A program made the translations under genes and the position numbers. From Musa acuminata AAA Group (taxonomy: Eukaryota; Streptophyta; Magnoliopsida; Zingiberales; Musaceae), in assembly GCF_036884655.1 (NCBI RefSeq), contig NC_088345.1, positions 22,973,001-23,037,000 of the forward strand: DNA of 64,000 nucleotides. Reading direction: 5' to 3'. The notes under the pieces were generated by a model. The model had not been told where the DNA came from. It worked only from the letters and a program-made list of their open reading frames with translations, and made no database searches. This document shows, one piece after another, positions 20,810 through 33,238 of this stretch (position 1 is the stretch's first letter; every line of letters begins with the position of its first letter).

Positions 20810-21257
20810 TAATCTGCTCCCACAGTTTTACTAGCGAGTCATACGACACCCTCAGCACATGAAACGAAAGTCTCCAATAGACTTCTAGTAGGGATCGAGA
20901 TCCAATTAACATCTTATTTTAACCTTGAGGGACTCGACCAATCACACTAAGCCCAAAAGGTAGGCAACTCTTGTCGATCATAACTCCTTATAATTTTTGT
21001 CTTGTTCGGCCTCTGAACCACCATGATCTTGAGGGACTTGACCAACCATACTATCTGGTTAAGTTAACACCAACGATACAAGATGAGTCTAATTCGATGA
21101 TATACCCTAGAGGGACTCGACCAAGCATATTATGTCCTTAGGTCACCAGTGATGTCTCTATGTCATAGGCAAGATAGCGAATCATGATATAAGTGAGCCT
21201 CGAAGGACTCGACCAACTCAACCTATATCGAGAATCAGTCCCTACCTATAACGATAG
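20810..21257. repeat. Flanking DNA with four 'gagggactcgaccaa' units
   Basis: No coding region. The phrase 'cttgagggactcgaccaa' or a close variant occurs at about 20923, 21028, 21105 and 21197, a spacing of 80-105 bp, so this is a degenerate tandem repeat. It is probably non-coding sequence of an older retroelement that hosts the solo LTRs on both sides. I cannot name the family. Confidence 0.5.
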
Positions 21258-21439
21258 TGTAATATCCCTCACTTTTGAAAATCTATTAATAAGGATTTAT
21301 ATGTAAATTGGAGGATCTATATGTAAATATAGAAATTTCAAAGATTAAACTGTTCAGTTGCAAAAAGAAAAAAAATAAAGAAAACCGAAAATTTCGGTTT
21401 TATCCCACCGCCTCCCACGTTCTCTGTTCCCGAAACAGA

Positions 21440-22860
21440 GAGAGGAACTGTGGGACGTGGGGAGAAGAAGAAGAGAAGTAGAGGGAGAAAAGAAAAGAAG
21501 AAGAAGAGGGAAAAGAAGAGAGGAAGAAGAGGGAGAAGAGAAGAAAAGAAGAAGAAGAAGAGAGGGAAGAGAGATAGCTGCAGCAACTAGGGCTGCAGCA
21601 CCTCTGTTTCGTGTAGGAGGAAACAGAGGAGTTCATGTGTGGGGCGCCGGGGAGGAGAAGGGAAGAAGAGGAGAAGAAGAAGAAGAAGAAGAAGAAAAGA
21701 GGAGGTGGCTATGGCAAGGGCTGCAGCGAGGAGCTGTGGGGCATTAGGGAGGAAAAGAGGAAGAAGAGGAGAAGAAGAGAAGGGAAAGGAGGAGCTACAG
21801 CTGCGGCTGGAAGAGAAGGAGAGGAAGAGAAGGTGAGGAAGAAAAGAAGAAGAAGAAAGGTAGGAGAAGGAAGAAATAGAAGAAGAGGGAAAAGAGAGGG
21901 AAGAGGGAGAGGAGCTAGAGATGGCAGCAGCTAGGGCTGCAGCACCTCCGTTTCCTGTAGGTGGAAACAGAGGAGAGGTGTGGGGCGTTCGAAGAGGAGA
22001 AGAAGAAGAAGAGGAAGAGAAGAAGAAGAGGAAGCAGGAGAAGAGGTTGTGATACCTCTGTTTCCTACAGAGGAAATAGAGGAGAGGGTGTGTGTGACGC
22101 TGGGGAGGAGGAGGGAAGAAGAAAGGAGAAGGAAGAGGAGAAGGGAAAGAAGCAGCTGCGGCTGCGGCTGTGGTAGCTGCAGCTGTGGCAGGGAAAGAGG
22201 AAGAGGAAGGAAGAAGGGAAGGAGAGGAAGAAGAGAAGGGGAAGAAGGGGCTGTGGCTGCGGTGATGGCAGCTGCAGCTGGAAGAGAAGAACGAGAGGAA
22301 GATGAGCAGGGGAGGAAGAAGAGGTTGCGGTCGTGGTTGAGGCTGCGACTGCAACAGTGCAGCTGGGAAAGAAGAGAAGGAAAGGAAGACGAAGAGAAAG
22401 GAAAAGGGAAGAAGAGAAGAAGAGGCGAAGGGGAGGCAGCTATGGCAGTGGCAGCTACAGCTGGATGGAAGGAGAGGTAACAGAGCAGGGTAGGAAGAAG
22501 AGGCTGCAGCTGTGGTGGCTACGGCCGTGGCTGCGACTGCGGCTGCGGCTGTGGCTGCGACGTTGGCTGCGGTAGCTACGGCAGTGGTGGTGGCTGCAGC
22601 AGTTACTTTTGGGAAAGAGAAAGAAAGGAAAGGGAAAGAAGAAGAGGTTGCGGTTGCGGTGGTGGCAGTTGCATTTGCGGCAGCTGTGCTTGGGAAAGAA
22701 AAAAAAGGTAGGAACGAGAGAAGGGAGGAAGGAAGTAGTACAGTGGAAGGGGCTGCGGTTGTGTCAGAAGGGGCGGTCGTGGCTACGACTGTGGTAGTGG
22801 CAGCGGCGATGGCTGCGATAGCTGCGTTTGAAAAAAAAAAGAAAACGAAGGAATGAGAGT
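21440..22860 (+). repeat. Purine-rich GAA/GAG and GCTGCG low-complexity core
   Basis: About 1.4 kb of alternating AGAAGAGG-type purine runs and GCTGCGGCTGTGG-type trinucleotide runs. It produces many overlapping open frames of Arg/Glu/Lys, Ser/Phe/Leu or Ala/Val on both strands, none with a domain. An approximate larger unit recurs: 'tttcctgtaggtggaaacagagg', purine run, then GCT-type block. This suggests segmental duplication. Confidence 0.8.
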
Positions 22861-24359
22861 AAGAGAGAGCATGTGACTATACCTCTATGTCCTGCATGAG
22901 CTGCAGTTCAGGAGGAAAAAGATAAGACATATGTAGAACATGGAACAGGGAGAGGACACGGAGGAAAAGTAGAAGGATTTGGGCTGACACCTTCTTTGGA
23001 TATTCGGATCAAAATCTTTGAAAGGCAAGTGTTCCGATCCTTCCTATTGCAAGCTTTCAATTCTTTCCTATTGCAAGTGTCCTGATCTTTCCTTATTGTA
23101 ATTTTATCTCTACATTTGCAATGAATATAAGGAACTTTAAATTGTTCTAGCCTTGCATTTGATATATCTCCTGTTTAGACGTAACGATTTGAATCTGTGT
23201 AACTTTTGAGATTCTGATCTTTCTACCTTATTATGGTTATAACTTCATGTATTGATCTCTGATTTAGACAAAACTTATTTGATCAGAATATAGACTCATA
23301 AATCTTTCTTTTTATAGCTTATTTTAATAATTCGGAGTAAGTTTGCCTATCCAGTTTTCTGTTGAAACCGACCCTGTGAATTCTGTAAAATTGAGATTTG
23401 TTCTTTGATCTTGGGTAACTAAATCTATTGTAACTCTTTGTTGGAAACTTCGATTCATACGAGACTTGTTTTATCTGAAAATAAATTTAAATATCTTTCC
23501 AGTGATATATTTTTGAGTAAATTGGAGCACGATTGATAGTTTGAATCATTTGTTCAATGTGCCTCTTGAATTCTACCAGAAATCGAGCTTTGGTCAATTT
23601 CGCATATTCTGGTTTCATTTCTTCTGAAATTGACATCCTTTAGCTTTCTTATTTAATTGAGCTTTATATTACTACTTTGAATTCTTGTATGCTCTTGTCC
23701 TTAAAATTATTTGCATTCTTGAAAACTATTGTGTAACGTTTATGCTATATCGTATTGACTCAAATAGGCACATGTATATCCCACTATTCAGCATTTGCTT
23801 TCGATATGTGCCTATTCTAGTTTCATTCCTTTGGACATTGAATTCATCAAATATTCTTATTTGAATTGAGTTATATGTGATTGCTTGGAATCCTTGAATG
23901 CTCTTGCTTTCATTTCCTTTCAAATCTGAATATAATTGTGAAAGATTATTGCTTACTTCGTATTGACTCGAAAGGCACATGTACGTTTTGTTGTTCCGCG
24001 TGTGCTTCCGATATATGCTATTCATTGTTCATACTATCCTTTTGTACTCTAGTGTTTGTGGGATATTATGAACCTTCGCCAGAAATGGTGAAGGGAGTTA
24101 TGCATAGAGCCTGAGATGCTCTGCCGGCCCCTATAACTTCACTCAGACGTGGGTGGATGGAGCTCCCAGACATGGGAGACTTATGTTTGGTGGTCATTCA
24201 GAAATGGATGTACCATATTATGTTATGATCCCACTTCACCTTCTATATGTTTGATATGATATCCAAAGCTTTGGTTATGTGTTTCATACATGCTTTGGAT
24301 AAGAATGAAATGAATGCAACTTCGATTCGACGTTTGAGCTTATGTTTCATATTCGTTCT

Positions 24360-24680
24360 TTGAAATGCTCCGAAATGGTCCATACGCCATTGATATGTTC
24401 CGAAATGTTTCATTTATTATTTATATGCTCCGAAACATTTCATACGCCTTTATATGCTCCGAAATGTTTCATTTACTATTGTTATGCTTCGAAATATTCC
24501 ATATGTAGTTGATATGCTCCGGAACATTTCATACGCTATTGATATGCTCCAATTACTCTGTGCTCCATTTGCTATGAACTGATATGTTCTAAAATGTCCT
24601 ATTTGCAATTGATATACTCCAGAACATCTCGTACGCTGTTGATATACTCCAATTACTCTATGCTCCATCTGTTATGAACC
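24360..24680 (+). repeat. ~30-bp tandem repeat (opposite orientation to 541-800)
   Basis: About ten units of the type 'gatatgctccgaaacatttcat' follow each other at roughly 30-bp spacing. This is the reverse complement of the 541-800 unit, consistent with the opposite orientation of this LTR. Confidence 0.8.
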
Positions 24681-25360
24681 AAATATGTTTTGAATGACAT
24701 GACACATATGATTTTATATCTAATGAGATGGTATCCTTCAGAATTCTTGTATTATGCCTTGTATTATGACATCTTACTTGTTTAAAACCGTTCCTTTTGT
24801 TCTGAATATGCTTTGTCACTTGCTGAGTTGTTTTTAGCTCATTCCGTTGTTATATAAAATCTTTTAGGTCAACTTGTCACTCTTTGAGATGTTTGAATTG
24901 GGCTGAGGCAGTGGAAAGCTATTCAGAATTATGGGCAAGTCTTGTTGGTTATTATGTTATTGTTGTATAAACATGTTTTGTTTGTAATGAAATGTTGTCG
25001 ATGAATCGAAATGGATATACTATGTCAAAGTGTTAGAAGATCTCTCTTATTTGGAATTTCGGAATGTTAAGTCTAGTTTATGATGATATGAACTTGTGGT
25101 GAATAATTGGAGTTTTGATTGTATAATTTATTTAGCTTGTGGATTTATAAATGTTGTTCATGTTTGTCGAGTTTGGCTTGGGTTGCCATAAATGTGAATT
25201 ATTGAGTGATGTGATATATGATTATAAACTGCTCAGGTTTTATAGATATGAATTTGATAGAATATTTTTTAGTGTCCTCAAATGTTAGTTTGGATCCTGG
25301 ATTGTTTTGTGTTTAAAATCTTTCAATATCATAGATATTTTTGAGGGGCGTGACAGATAG

Positions 25361-25440
25361 AAGGCCATATGGGTCAATATAATTGCCTCAAATTTATTGC
25401 CTTAATATTATCGAGAGAGGGGTTTCTTTGATTTGATCTC
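25361..25440. other. Short flank between two LTRs
   Basis: Eighty bases with no feature. This is the continuation of 20810-21257 after the solo LTR. Confidence 0.4.
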
Positions 25441-26800
25441 TATTGGGATCAAGAGCGACACTAAGAGGGGGGGGGGGTGGGTGAATTAGTGTAGTGGAAA
25501 TTTTTCGATTTTGTATAAAGTTCATCTCAATTAAATCGTTTCAAAAAGATGATAAACTTAAAAACTTTCATAAGAACGTAAGCAAAAGCTTAAGGAGATT
25601 TGCAATAAAGTAAATTGCACAAAAGGAAAAGCAAACCAGAATTTAGAGTGGTTAGGTCAATGAGACCTACATCTACTTCGGATTCTTCCTCCGTCGAGGT
25701 CACCGACGTTCACTAAAGGTCTTCCTTCAATAGACAAAGACCAACCACCTTTTACAGCTCTTTCTCCTTTTGTCGGGTTTAAGAGACAACCCTTACAAGT
25801 CTCACTCCTCTTTCTTGGATAGTTACAAGGCTAAGAGAAGGAGGCGGAGAACTCTTCTCACTTTAACAAAACTTTTCACACCCTAAATACTTAAAATTTT
25901 TTACACATATAATAGCACTTTGTTACCCTTTTATGCAGAAAAAGGTAGGGTATTTATAGCACTTTGTTACCCAATGGCTTCAAAAATGAAGCCAAAAAGT
26001 TTCTCATCCCAGATTTTCAGGGTACTAGCGGTACCACCGCCATTACTGGGTGGTACTACAGCTAGCAATCTAACACTAAGCAGTACCACTGCCCAGTCTA
26101 AGCGGTTCCACTGCTTGTCAAAATTCGAAAATCGAGTTCTAGCGGTACCAAAACTTGATAGGGGCAATACCACCGCTGGTAGCATTAACTGTCAGTGGTA
26201 CCATTACCCAGTCTGGGCGGTACCACTACCCAGACCACCTGGGAGACTGGGTCTCCCAAGTGGTGCCACCGCCGGTCATGATTTCAAGTGCTGAATGGGC
26301 TATTCAATCCAGCCCAATTCAGCCCTATTAAGGGCCTAGTTGGCCCCTAATTAAGTTAATGAGATTACCTCCTAATTCTAACTCAATCTACTATCTAGCG
26401 ATAATAACTAAGACATAATCAAAGCACTCTTGTTCCGGTACATCAATTGGTCTTCCGGCAAACTTCGGGCGATTTTCCGTCAATCTTCCGATGAACTCTC
26501 GGCAATATTCCGATAGACTCCCGGCAAGCTCCCAATCTTTATGACTATCTTTTTGGCGAGTTCCGATTAGCTTCTTTGGCAAGGTCCTAGACTTCTCGGT
26601 TGGTTCCGACCGAACCTTCGTCGAGCATTCGGACTTTCGACGAACTCTTGAACTCCCAACGAGATCTCGATATTGACTCCGACATAACACATGCTTTGTG
26701 TCTAACTACTATCGTAGTTAATTCTGCACACTTTTCTCAATATATAGATTAGATCAAACAATTTATAATTGATTTCATCATCAAAATCTGAGATTCAACA
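25441..26800 (-). repeat. 3' LTR of an outer autonomous-type copia element
   Basis: It begins TATTGGGATC, a mutated form of TGTTAGGATC, and ends GATTCAACA. It is followed by the purine tract complement (atctccctttttt), so it is a 3' LTR on the minus strand. It belongs to the 1.3-kb subfamily of 19508-20809. The interior continues at 26801-27297 and 43146-44510, where RT/RNase H coding remains. The 5' LTR is beyond the window, on the far side of the gypsy insertion. Confidence 0.82.
25951..25958 (-). promoter_or_regulatory. LTR TATA box
   Basis: TATAAATA on the minus strand; the flank is slightly diverged from the other copies. Confidence 0.55.
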
Positions 26801-27297
26801 ATCTCCCTTTTTTTGATGATGACAATCAATTGATGATGGAGTTAACCTTAACTCCCCCTATCTATATGCCATACTTGAGAAAATACATTCTTGAATTCAA
26901 GACCTTTGTATTCAAGTATCAAACCGACAAGTTAATTTCATTTAAACTTATCAACATGCATATCATGATACTTATCATGATTTACCAATTCAAAATACAA
27001 TGCTTTGTATTTATGAAAATGATGTCAAGGCATGACATCCATTTTCAAGTCCAATGATAATCAATCATTATTTATGAATTTTGAATATAAATTTTAACAA
27101 GATGATAATTTTTGATAAAAGATAACAATTCATCAATCCATGGCAAGATATCAATTGTAAATAGCAAGTTGAGCTTATGATATCTTAACATAATGAAAGA
27201 TATTTATCAAGTATCTATAATGTAATATATTTTACACATTGTTTAATATGTCAAGTTGTCATCAATTTACCATATTTCTCCCCCTTTTATTAGGATC
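26801..27297 (-). other. Non-coding interior of outer copia element
   Basis: It starts with a purine tract complement (26801-26815). AT-rich text then runs to 'ttctcccccttt', which matches an internal purine-like motif of the related elements. It is cut by the solo LTR at 27298 and resumes at 43146 ('tgttgtcatcaacaaaaggag'). Confidence 0.6.
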
Positions 27298-28152
27298 AAG
27301 AGTGCACTAAGAGGGGGGGGGGAGGGTGAATTAGTGCAGTAAAAAACTTTCCCGATTAAACCGATTATGAAAAATGTTCTTTTCGATTCAATCCATTTCG
27401 GTGAAAGATTGAATTTGAAAGCTTTCATAAAAGTGCAAAGAGAAGATTAAAGAGGTTTGCAGTAATGTAAATTTCTCAAATGAAAAGTAAACTAGAATTT
27501 AGAGTAGTTTGGTCGTTGTGACCTATATCCGCTTTTGGATTCCTCCTCCGTCGAGGTCACCGGCATCCACTAAAGTCCTTCCTTCAATAGGCGAAGACCA
27601 ACCACCTTTTACAGTGCTTTCTCCTTTTCACAGGCTTCGGAGACAACCCTTACAAGTCTCACATCTCTCTTGAATGATCTTAATACTTAGAAAGGGAGGA
27701 GGACTCTAGCACTTTTACAACACTTTAACACTCAAGAATTCAGGATTATGCCAATTGCTTTTGTGTCATTTCATGCAGAAAAGGGTGGAGTATTTATAAC
27801 CCCCAATTGGCTTTTGAATTGTAGCCAAAAGTTATCAAATCCCTAGTTTTCGGGGTACTAGTGGTACCATCGCCATTATTGGGTGGTACCATCGCCTAAC
27901 ACTTAACATTGGGTTGTACCACGGCCTAGTCTAGGTAGTATGACCACCTGACAGGGCTCGGAGACCGTGCTCTAGTAGTACCACTACTTGACAAGGGCGG
28001 TACCATCGCCCAGAACTCTTGGGAGACCAAGTCACAAGCGATGCCATCGCCGGCCATGCTTTCAAGTGCTGAATAGGCTATTCAATCCGGCCCAATTCAG
28101 CCCTGTTAAGGTGCTGAAGGGGCGGTGCCACCGTTGGCCCCTATCTGAGTTA
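27298..28152 (-). mobile_element. Solo copia LTR, left part (split by nested tandem element)
   Basis: It begins TATTAGGATC (mutated TGTTAGG) and shows the hairpin end and a TATA box complement at 27791-27798. It breaks at 28152; the rest continues at 42734-43145. The two halves join smoothly across AGTTA. The flanks CCTTT and CTGTT match at only three of five positions, so any target duplication has decayed. Confidence 0.75.
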
Positions 28153-28274
28153 TGTTAGGATCAAGAGCACTAAGAGGGGGGGGGGTGAATTAGTGCAGCG
28201 GAAATCTTACAGCAATTTAAAAGCTAAAGCTGCGTTCGTCCGATAAAAAGTGATTTCGATATAAAAGCAGAATC

Positions 28275-28625
28275 ACAGTGCAGTTTGCGTCTAAGCGCAG
28301 TTTTGCGTCTAAGCGCAGTTTGCGTCTAAACACAGTTTGCGTCTAAGCGCAGTTTGCGTCTAAGCACAGTTTGCGTCTAAGCGCAGTTTGCGTCTAAACG
28401 CAGTTTTACGTCTAAACGCAGTTTTACGTTCAAACGCAGTTTTACGTCAAAACGCAGTTTTACGTCTAAACGCAGTTTTGCGTCTAGACGCAGTTTTGCG
28501 TCTAAACGCAGTTTTACGTCTAAACGCAGTTTTACGTCTAAACGCAGTTTTGCGTCTAAACGCAGTTTTACGTCTAAACGTAATTTTACGTCTAAATGTA
28601 GTTTTGCGTCTAAAAGCAGTTTTGA
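28275..28625. repeat. 20-bp minisatellite in LTR 1
   Basis: About seventeen or eighteen GCAGTTTTACGTCTAAAC-type units. The unit number exceeds that in the solo LTR at 3132-3420. Confidence 0.9.
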
Positions 28626-29156
28626 ACCTTGAAAAGCGTTTTACGTAGAAAGCAATTTGCAGTTATAAATGGAATTCGAATGTAAGCGTAAACTGTAGTG
28701 TGAAGATCGTACGAAAACACGATTTACGTTTGAATGCAGATTCTGAAAGATCAGAGCTTAGAAACTCGTTCGTAAAGGTTCAGAGGGCAGTAGCAATGTA
28801 GGAGGTTTGCAGTAATGATAAAGTGCTCAAGGTAAAAGCAAACCAGAGATTTAGAGTGGTTCGGTCAGTCTTGACCTACTCCACTTTTGGCTTCCTCCTC
28901 CGACGAGGTCACCGACGTCAACTAGCTGCCTTCCTTCAATGGGCGAAGGCTAACTGCCCTTTTACAGTTTCTCTCCTTTTGACAGGCTCAGGAGACAACC
29001 TTTACAGATCCTTTCTCTCCTCTCTTTACAACTCAAGACTTGAAGAACAGAAGGAGGAGAACTTTAGGACTTTACACAAATTTGAGCTCTTAGAATCACT
29101 GAAAAGATCAAGAATTCGGTGTGGATCTATATCTTTTCAGTGTTGAATGGGTGGGG

Positions 29157-29164
29157 TATTTATA
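29157..29164 (-). promoter_or_regulatory. LTR TATA box
   Basis: TATAAATA on the minus strand in LTR 1 of the tandem. Confidence 0.65.
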
Positions 29165-30642
29165 GGCCCCAACCCAATTCAAATTTGGAGCTCAAAACGA
29201 TCAAATCCCGGAATTCCGGGATCAGGCGGTTGCACCTCTTGACTGGAGAGGTGGCACCGCCTGGCAGAGCTCGAAGACTGAGCTCAGGCGATTGCACCTC
29301 TCTGCCAGAGCTCGAAGACTGAGCTCAGTGGTTGCATCGCCTGGCAGAGCTCGAAGTCTGAGCTTGGTGGTTGCATCACCTGGCAGAGCTCGAAACTGAG
29401 CTCAGGCTGATGCACCTCTCTGCCAGAGGTGGTTGCACCTCTCTGCCAGAGCTCGAAGACCGAGCTCAGGCGATGCATCTCCTGTCCAAAGAGGTTGCAC
29501 CTCTCTGCCAGAGCTCGAAGACCGAGCTCGGTGGTTGCATCTCTTGGCAGAGCTCGAAACTTGAGCTCTGGCGGTGCTACCTCTTGACAGAGGAGGTTGC
29601 ACCGCCCAGTCTCGCTTGGAGACTGAGCCTTGGGCAGTTGCACCTCTTGGCTGGGGCGGTTGCACCGCCTAGTCCCGCTGGAAGACATGGCCTGGGCGGT
29701 TGCACCGCCTGGCTGGGGCGGTTGCACCGCCCAGTCCCGCAGCCCAGGCGGTTGCACCTCCTGGCCTAGGCGGTTGCACCACCTGGTGCAATCAGGGTCC
29801 GAATGGTTCGCTCCATTCGGCCCAATTTCAATCTTTTCAGGGGCCCAATTGCCCCAAGATTAAGCTAATGGGATCACCTCCCATTTTCAAGCTTAATTAT
29901 CGTGCTAACTACGATTAACTCTAAGACAACTTCTGCAGCTATGCTCCGATGCGTCAATCGCTTCTTCCGGCGAGTTTCCGGCGAACTTCCGTCGATCATC
30001 CGATAAACCCTCGGTGATCCTTCTGTGGGCATCCGGCATACTCCTGGACTTTGCGACGATCCACTTGGCGAGTTCCGACAAGCTTCGCTTGGCAAGCTTC
30101 TGGACTTCTCGGATCTGTTCTCGCTGAACCTCCGACGACCGTCCGAACTTCCGTCGAACTCTCGAACTACCAACGTGATCATGATCTTGACTCCGGCGCA
30201 ACACCTGCTACTTGTCTTACTCTCATCGTAGTTAATCCTGCACAACAAATCAAAACTTCGATCGAGACAATTAATCCTAAGCAATTAACCAAGTTGTCCG
30301 ACATGTCATTGGTCCCTCGACGCTTCGTCCGATTCTTCGGCGCATCGTCCTCTTCTGCAGCCTATTGCCCAATCGGCCAGTTGACTCCGCAACTCCGATA
30401 TCCTTGGCACAATACCCGCTCTTCTTGGCCCGATGCCCGAGTCCACGGCCCGAAGCCTTCTGTCGATACGTCGACCGATCCACCGGCCCGACGTCCAATC
30501 TTCTGACATGTTCCTTCGGCACAACATGATTTTCCTGCTTTAATTGTCTCATCCTGATCGAAGCATCCTGCGTCACTCAAAATGCAGATTAAATCATAAA
30601 CATATATCAAGTAGTTTCATCATCAAAATACGAGATTCAACA

Positions 30643-30656
30643 ATCTCCCCCTTTTT
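30643..30656 (-). promoter_or_regulatory. Polypurine tract, first interior
   Basis: The minus strand reads AAAAAGGGGGAGAT directly before LTR 1. The identical tract for the second interior is at 36684-36697. Confidence 0.85.
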
Positions 30657-33238
30657 GATGATGACAACCACTTGATGACGGAGTTAAACTTAACTCCCAG
30701 AGTTTAAACAAACTCCCCCTATCCATATGCCATATTGATAGAACCTTGAATTCAAACTGAATTCAAGTCATTGCAATATTCATCATGAATACTTGCAACA
30801 CGTCAACATGAACATATGCATAAACTTATGCATCACATGTCATGTCATCAACATACTTTCATCAACATACTTCTCCCCCTTTGTCATCAACAAAAAGGAG
30901 AAGTATCACAATCAAGTGTTTGTGATATTGATTCAACTCATTGCATGACAAACATAGTATCAAGTTTTATCATCATGCAATCTTGGAGCTAGAAGATTTA
31001 GCAAGTGTTATATCATGCTTAGAACATTCATGCTATCAAGTTTTAGATATTCAAGTTTTATAACATATAAGATAGCACTTTTGGTAATGTTCAAGATATC
31101 AAGTTCTATATCATGCAAGCTAGCAAATTAGAGATGTTCAAGAAGGCAACTCTTGCTTCTTGAAAATTTTGCTCACTTTGCTAGATGCGCAAGTTAGCAT
31201 TTTTGCCTCTTGAGATAGGCAAGTTAGCACATTTTCTTCTTTTGAGATAGCAACTTTTTGCTTCTCTTTAGACCAACAAGCTAGCAATTTTTATGATATA
31301 CAAGTTTCACAATATATAAGCTAGCAAAAATTTCGAAAGCAAATGCAAGATAAATTTCTTGTGTAAGCTCATGATTCTTGCTTCCTATTGCAGTGTGCAA
31401 ATTGCAAGTTTTGCTTCTTGAGATATTCAAGATAGTGATGTTCAAGAAGACAATTTTTCTTCTTGAAATAAGCAAGTTAGCAATCTTTGCTTCTTAAAAT
31501 AGGCAAGCTAGCAATCAAGTTTTTGCATCTTCTTGACTTGTACAAGCTAGCTATCTCCCCCTTTGTCATTGTAAAAAAGAAAGAGAGAATACAGTTTTGT
31601 AGTTCTCTTTTCCTTTTAGAACGATTTCAAAATCATGACAAATCATGAATAATCAAGTTATGAATGTCAAGACAATTTTTCATCATGAATATTTTATCAA
31701 TGCATGCATCATTATCATAAGTTGAAGTATTACATGCATGATATCATATCACCATTCATAATTACATTAATGTTTCATATCATGATGGTATCAATTTTGT
31801 CAAATTATATCCTACCATGCATGATCAAAACTTCTCCCCATTTTATCATTGAAAACAAGAAGAAAGTAGGGGGCAGAGCATAAAAGTGTTAAATATTTCA
31901 ATCATTTCAAGGCATTTACATCATAGATCATGTCATGATTCGTGATTCATCATAAAGCAAGTTAGTTTTCAATCATCACATAAGGCTTTTAAGGAATTTT
32001 TGAAACATAGGAGAATGATTAATTTAAGCATACAATGTTTCAATCTAATTCAAGTCATGAATATCAATGCTTTCATATTGTGAGTATCAATTCATGAATA
32101 CCACAAGATATTATTTGTGACTTCAATTTTGCAAGATCAAGATTATGATTTAGATAAAACTTATTCAAATCAAATTATTAACTTGAAATTCATAATCAAG
32201 TCATTAAAATTAATTTCGAGATTCATAAAATATCATGAAATCATTAATCTCGATCAGATGGGAAAAGCATTTTATTAAGATATTCTTTTTCATCTAAGCA
32301 TGCCTTAGTCTTTATATGCCAAATTAAGATAAGCATGAAAGTTCAAGACATAAGGCAAAGAAATCTTGTATTATGAAATATATGATATCAAGGCTCATGA
32401 TTCATTCGAAAAGATATAGTACAAAGAGCAACTTGAAACATTCTTATCAAGATCACATTCTAAAATATTCCAAGTTTCAAGATATCAATATGACACTTCA
32501 TTGAATTGCATTTTATTTGAAGAACTCCTTTTTGATAAATGTAGGGAGCATAATAAACGATCTTGATTTATAAAGAGCTTCATGTTATAATTATCAAGAT
32601 CATGATTATGATTATTCTCTTTAGCAAAGAATCACAAAAGCACTTTATTTTTACATAGGAAATCTCATTGTATTATGATTTATAAATTCTTTTTCTGCAC
32701 ACGAATCATAGGAGATATGAATGTGAAACAAATATTTGCAAGCAAAAACACTATCATTCATATTTCAAGATGGAGTTTATAAGCATGAATCATTTCATCA
32801 AATCCATTTTAGAAAAATATTTTTCATAAGTGTATGAGAAAATCCGATTGTTAGAAAACCAATTGTTAAGTGAATCCGAAAATGAAATTAACACTTTCAT
32901 ATATTCAAACATGATTTTTGCTATAGATCTTGAAATTAAGTCAAGAAGATCAAACAAGCTCATGATCATGGATAACTTAAAATCACATGCATAAAATTGT
33001 TAATAACCATTTCATATTACATCTTTATGCATTACTTTAAATCAAACGTGATTTCATTCAACAATGTTATGATACACATTATTACTTCTTAACCATGATC
33101 AAAATCATTTTGTTTGTTTATCATAAAACATGCAACATTATTTTCGAAATGATCATAATTTTTGTATTTTTATTTTTAAACATGTAATTTTCAAGAAAAT
33201 TAATTCTAAACTAAAAAAGAAAATATATCATGAAAGCA
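30657..33238 (-). other. AT-rich non-coding part of first interior
   Basis: No supported gene. It contains repeated 'aagttagca' and 'gctagcaa' phrases (about 31010-31560) and purine-tract-like motifs near 30871, 31554 and 31831. It matches 36698-39279 almost base for base. Confidence 0.65.

Larger units (their letters stand above)
21258..25355 (+). mobile_element. 4.1-kb solo LTR, Ty3/gypsy (Tekay-like)
   Basis: It starts TGTAATATCCC and ends GGGGCGTGACA, the reverse complement layout of the LTRs at 46121-52100. It is flanked by GATAG at 21253-21257 and 25356-25360. The 30-bp repeat family appears at 24360-24680, and the 'gctctgccggcccc' and 'ccagaaatggtgaaggg' segments match relatives. No interior remains, so it is a solo LTR. 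It is longer than its relatives because of an expanded purine-rich core. Confidence 0.9.
28153..30642 (-). repeat. LTR 1 of tandem element
   Basis: 2490 bp of the 2.5-kb subfamily. It contains the G-tract hairpin, the 20-bp minisatellite (28275-28625), a TATA complement at 29157-29164 and the GC-rich hairpin array (29224-29800). Confidence 0.93.

Noticed and set aside
21338..22856. Many long Arg/Glu, Ser/Phe or Ala/Val open frames on both strands
   Set aside because: Low-complexity purine and GCT runs within a solo LTR; no domain, and frames overlap on both strands.
28275..28625. Short regular repeats resembling a CRISPR array
   Set aside because: Units are contiguous, without unique spacers, inside an LTR of a plant retrotransposon.
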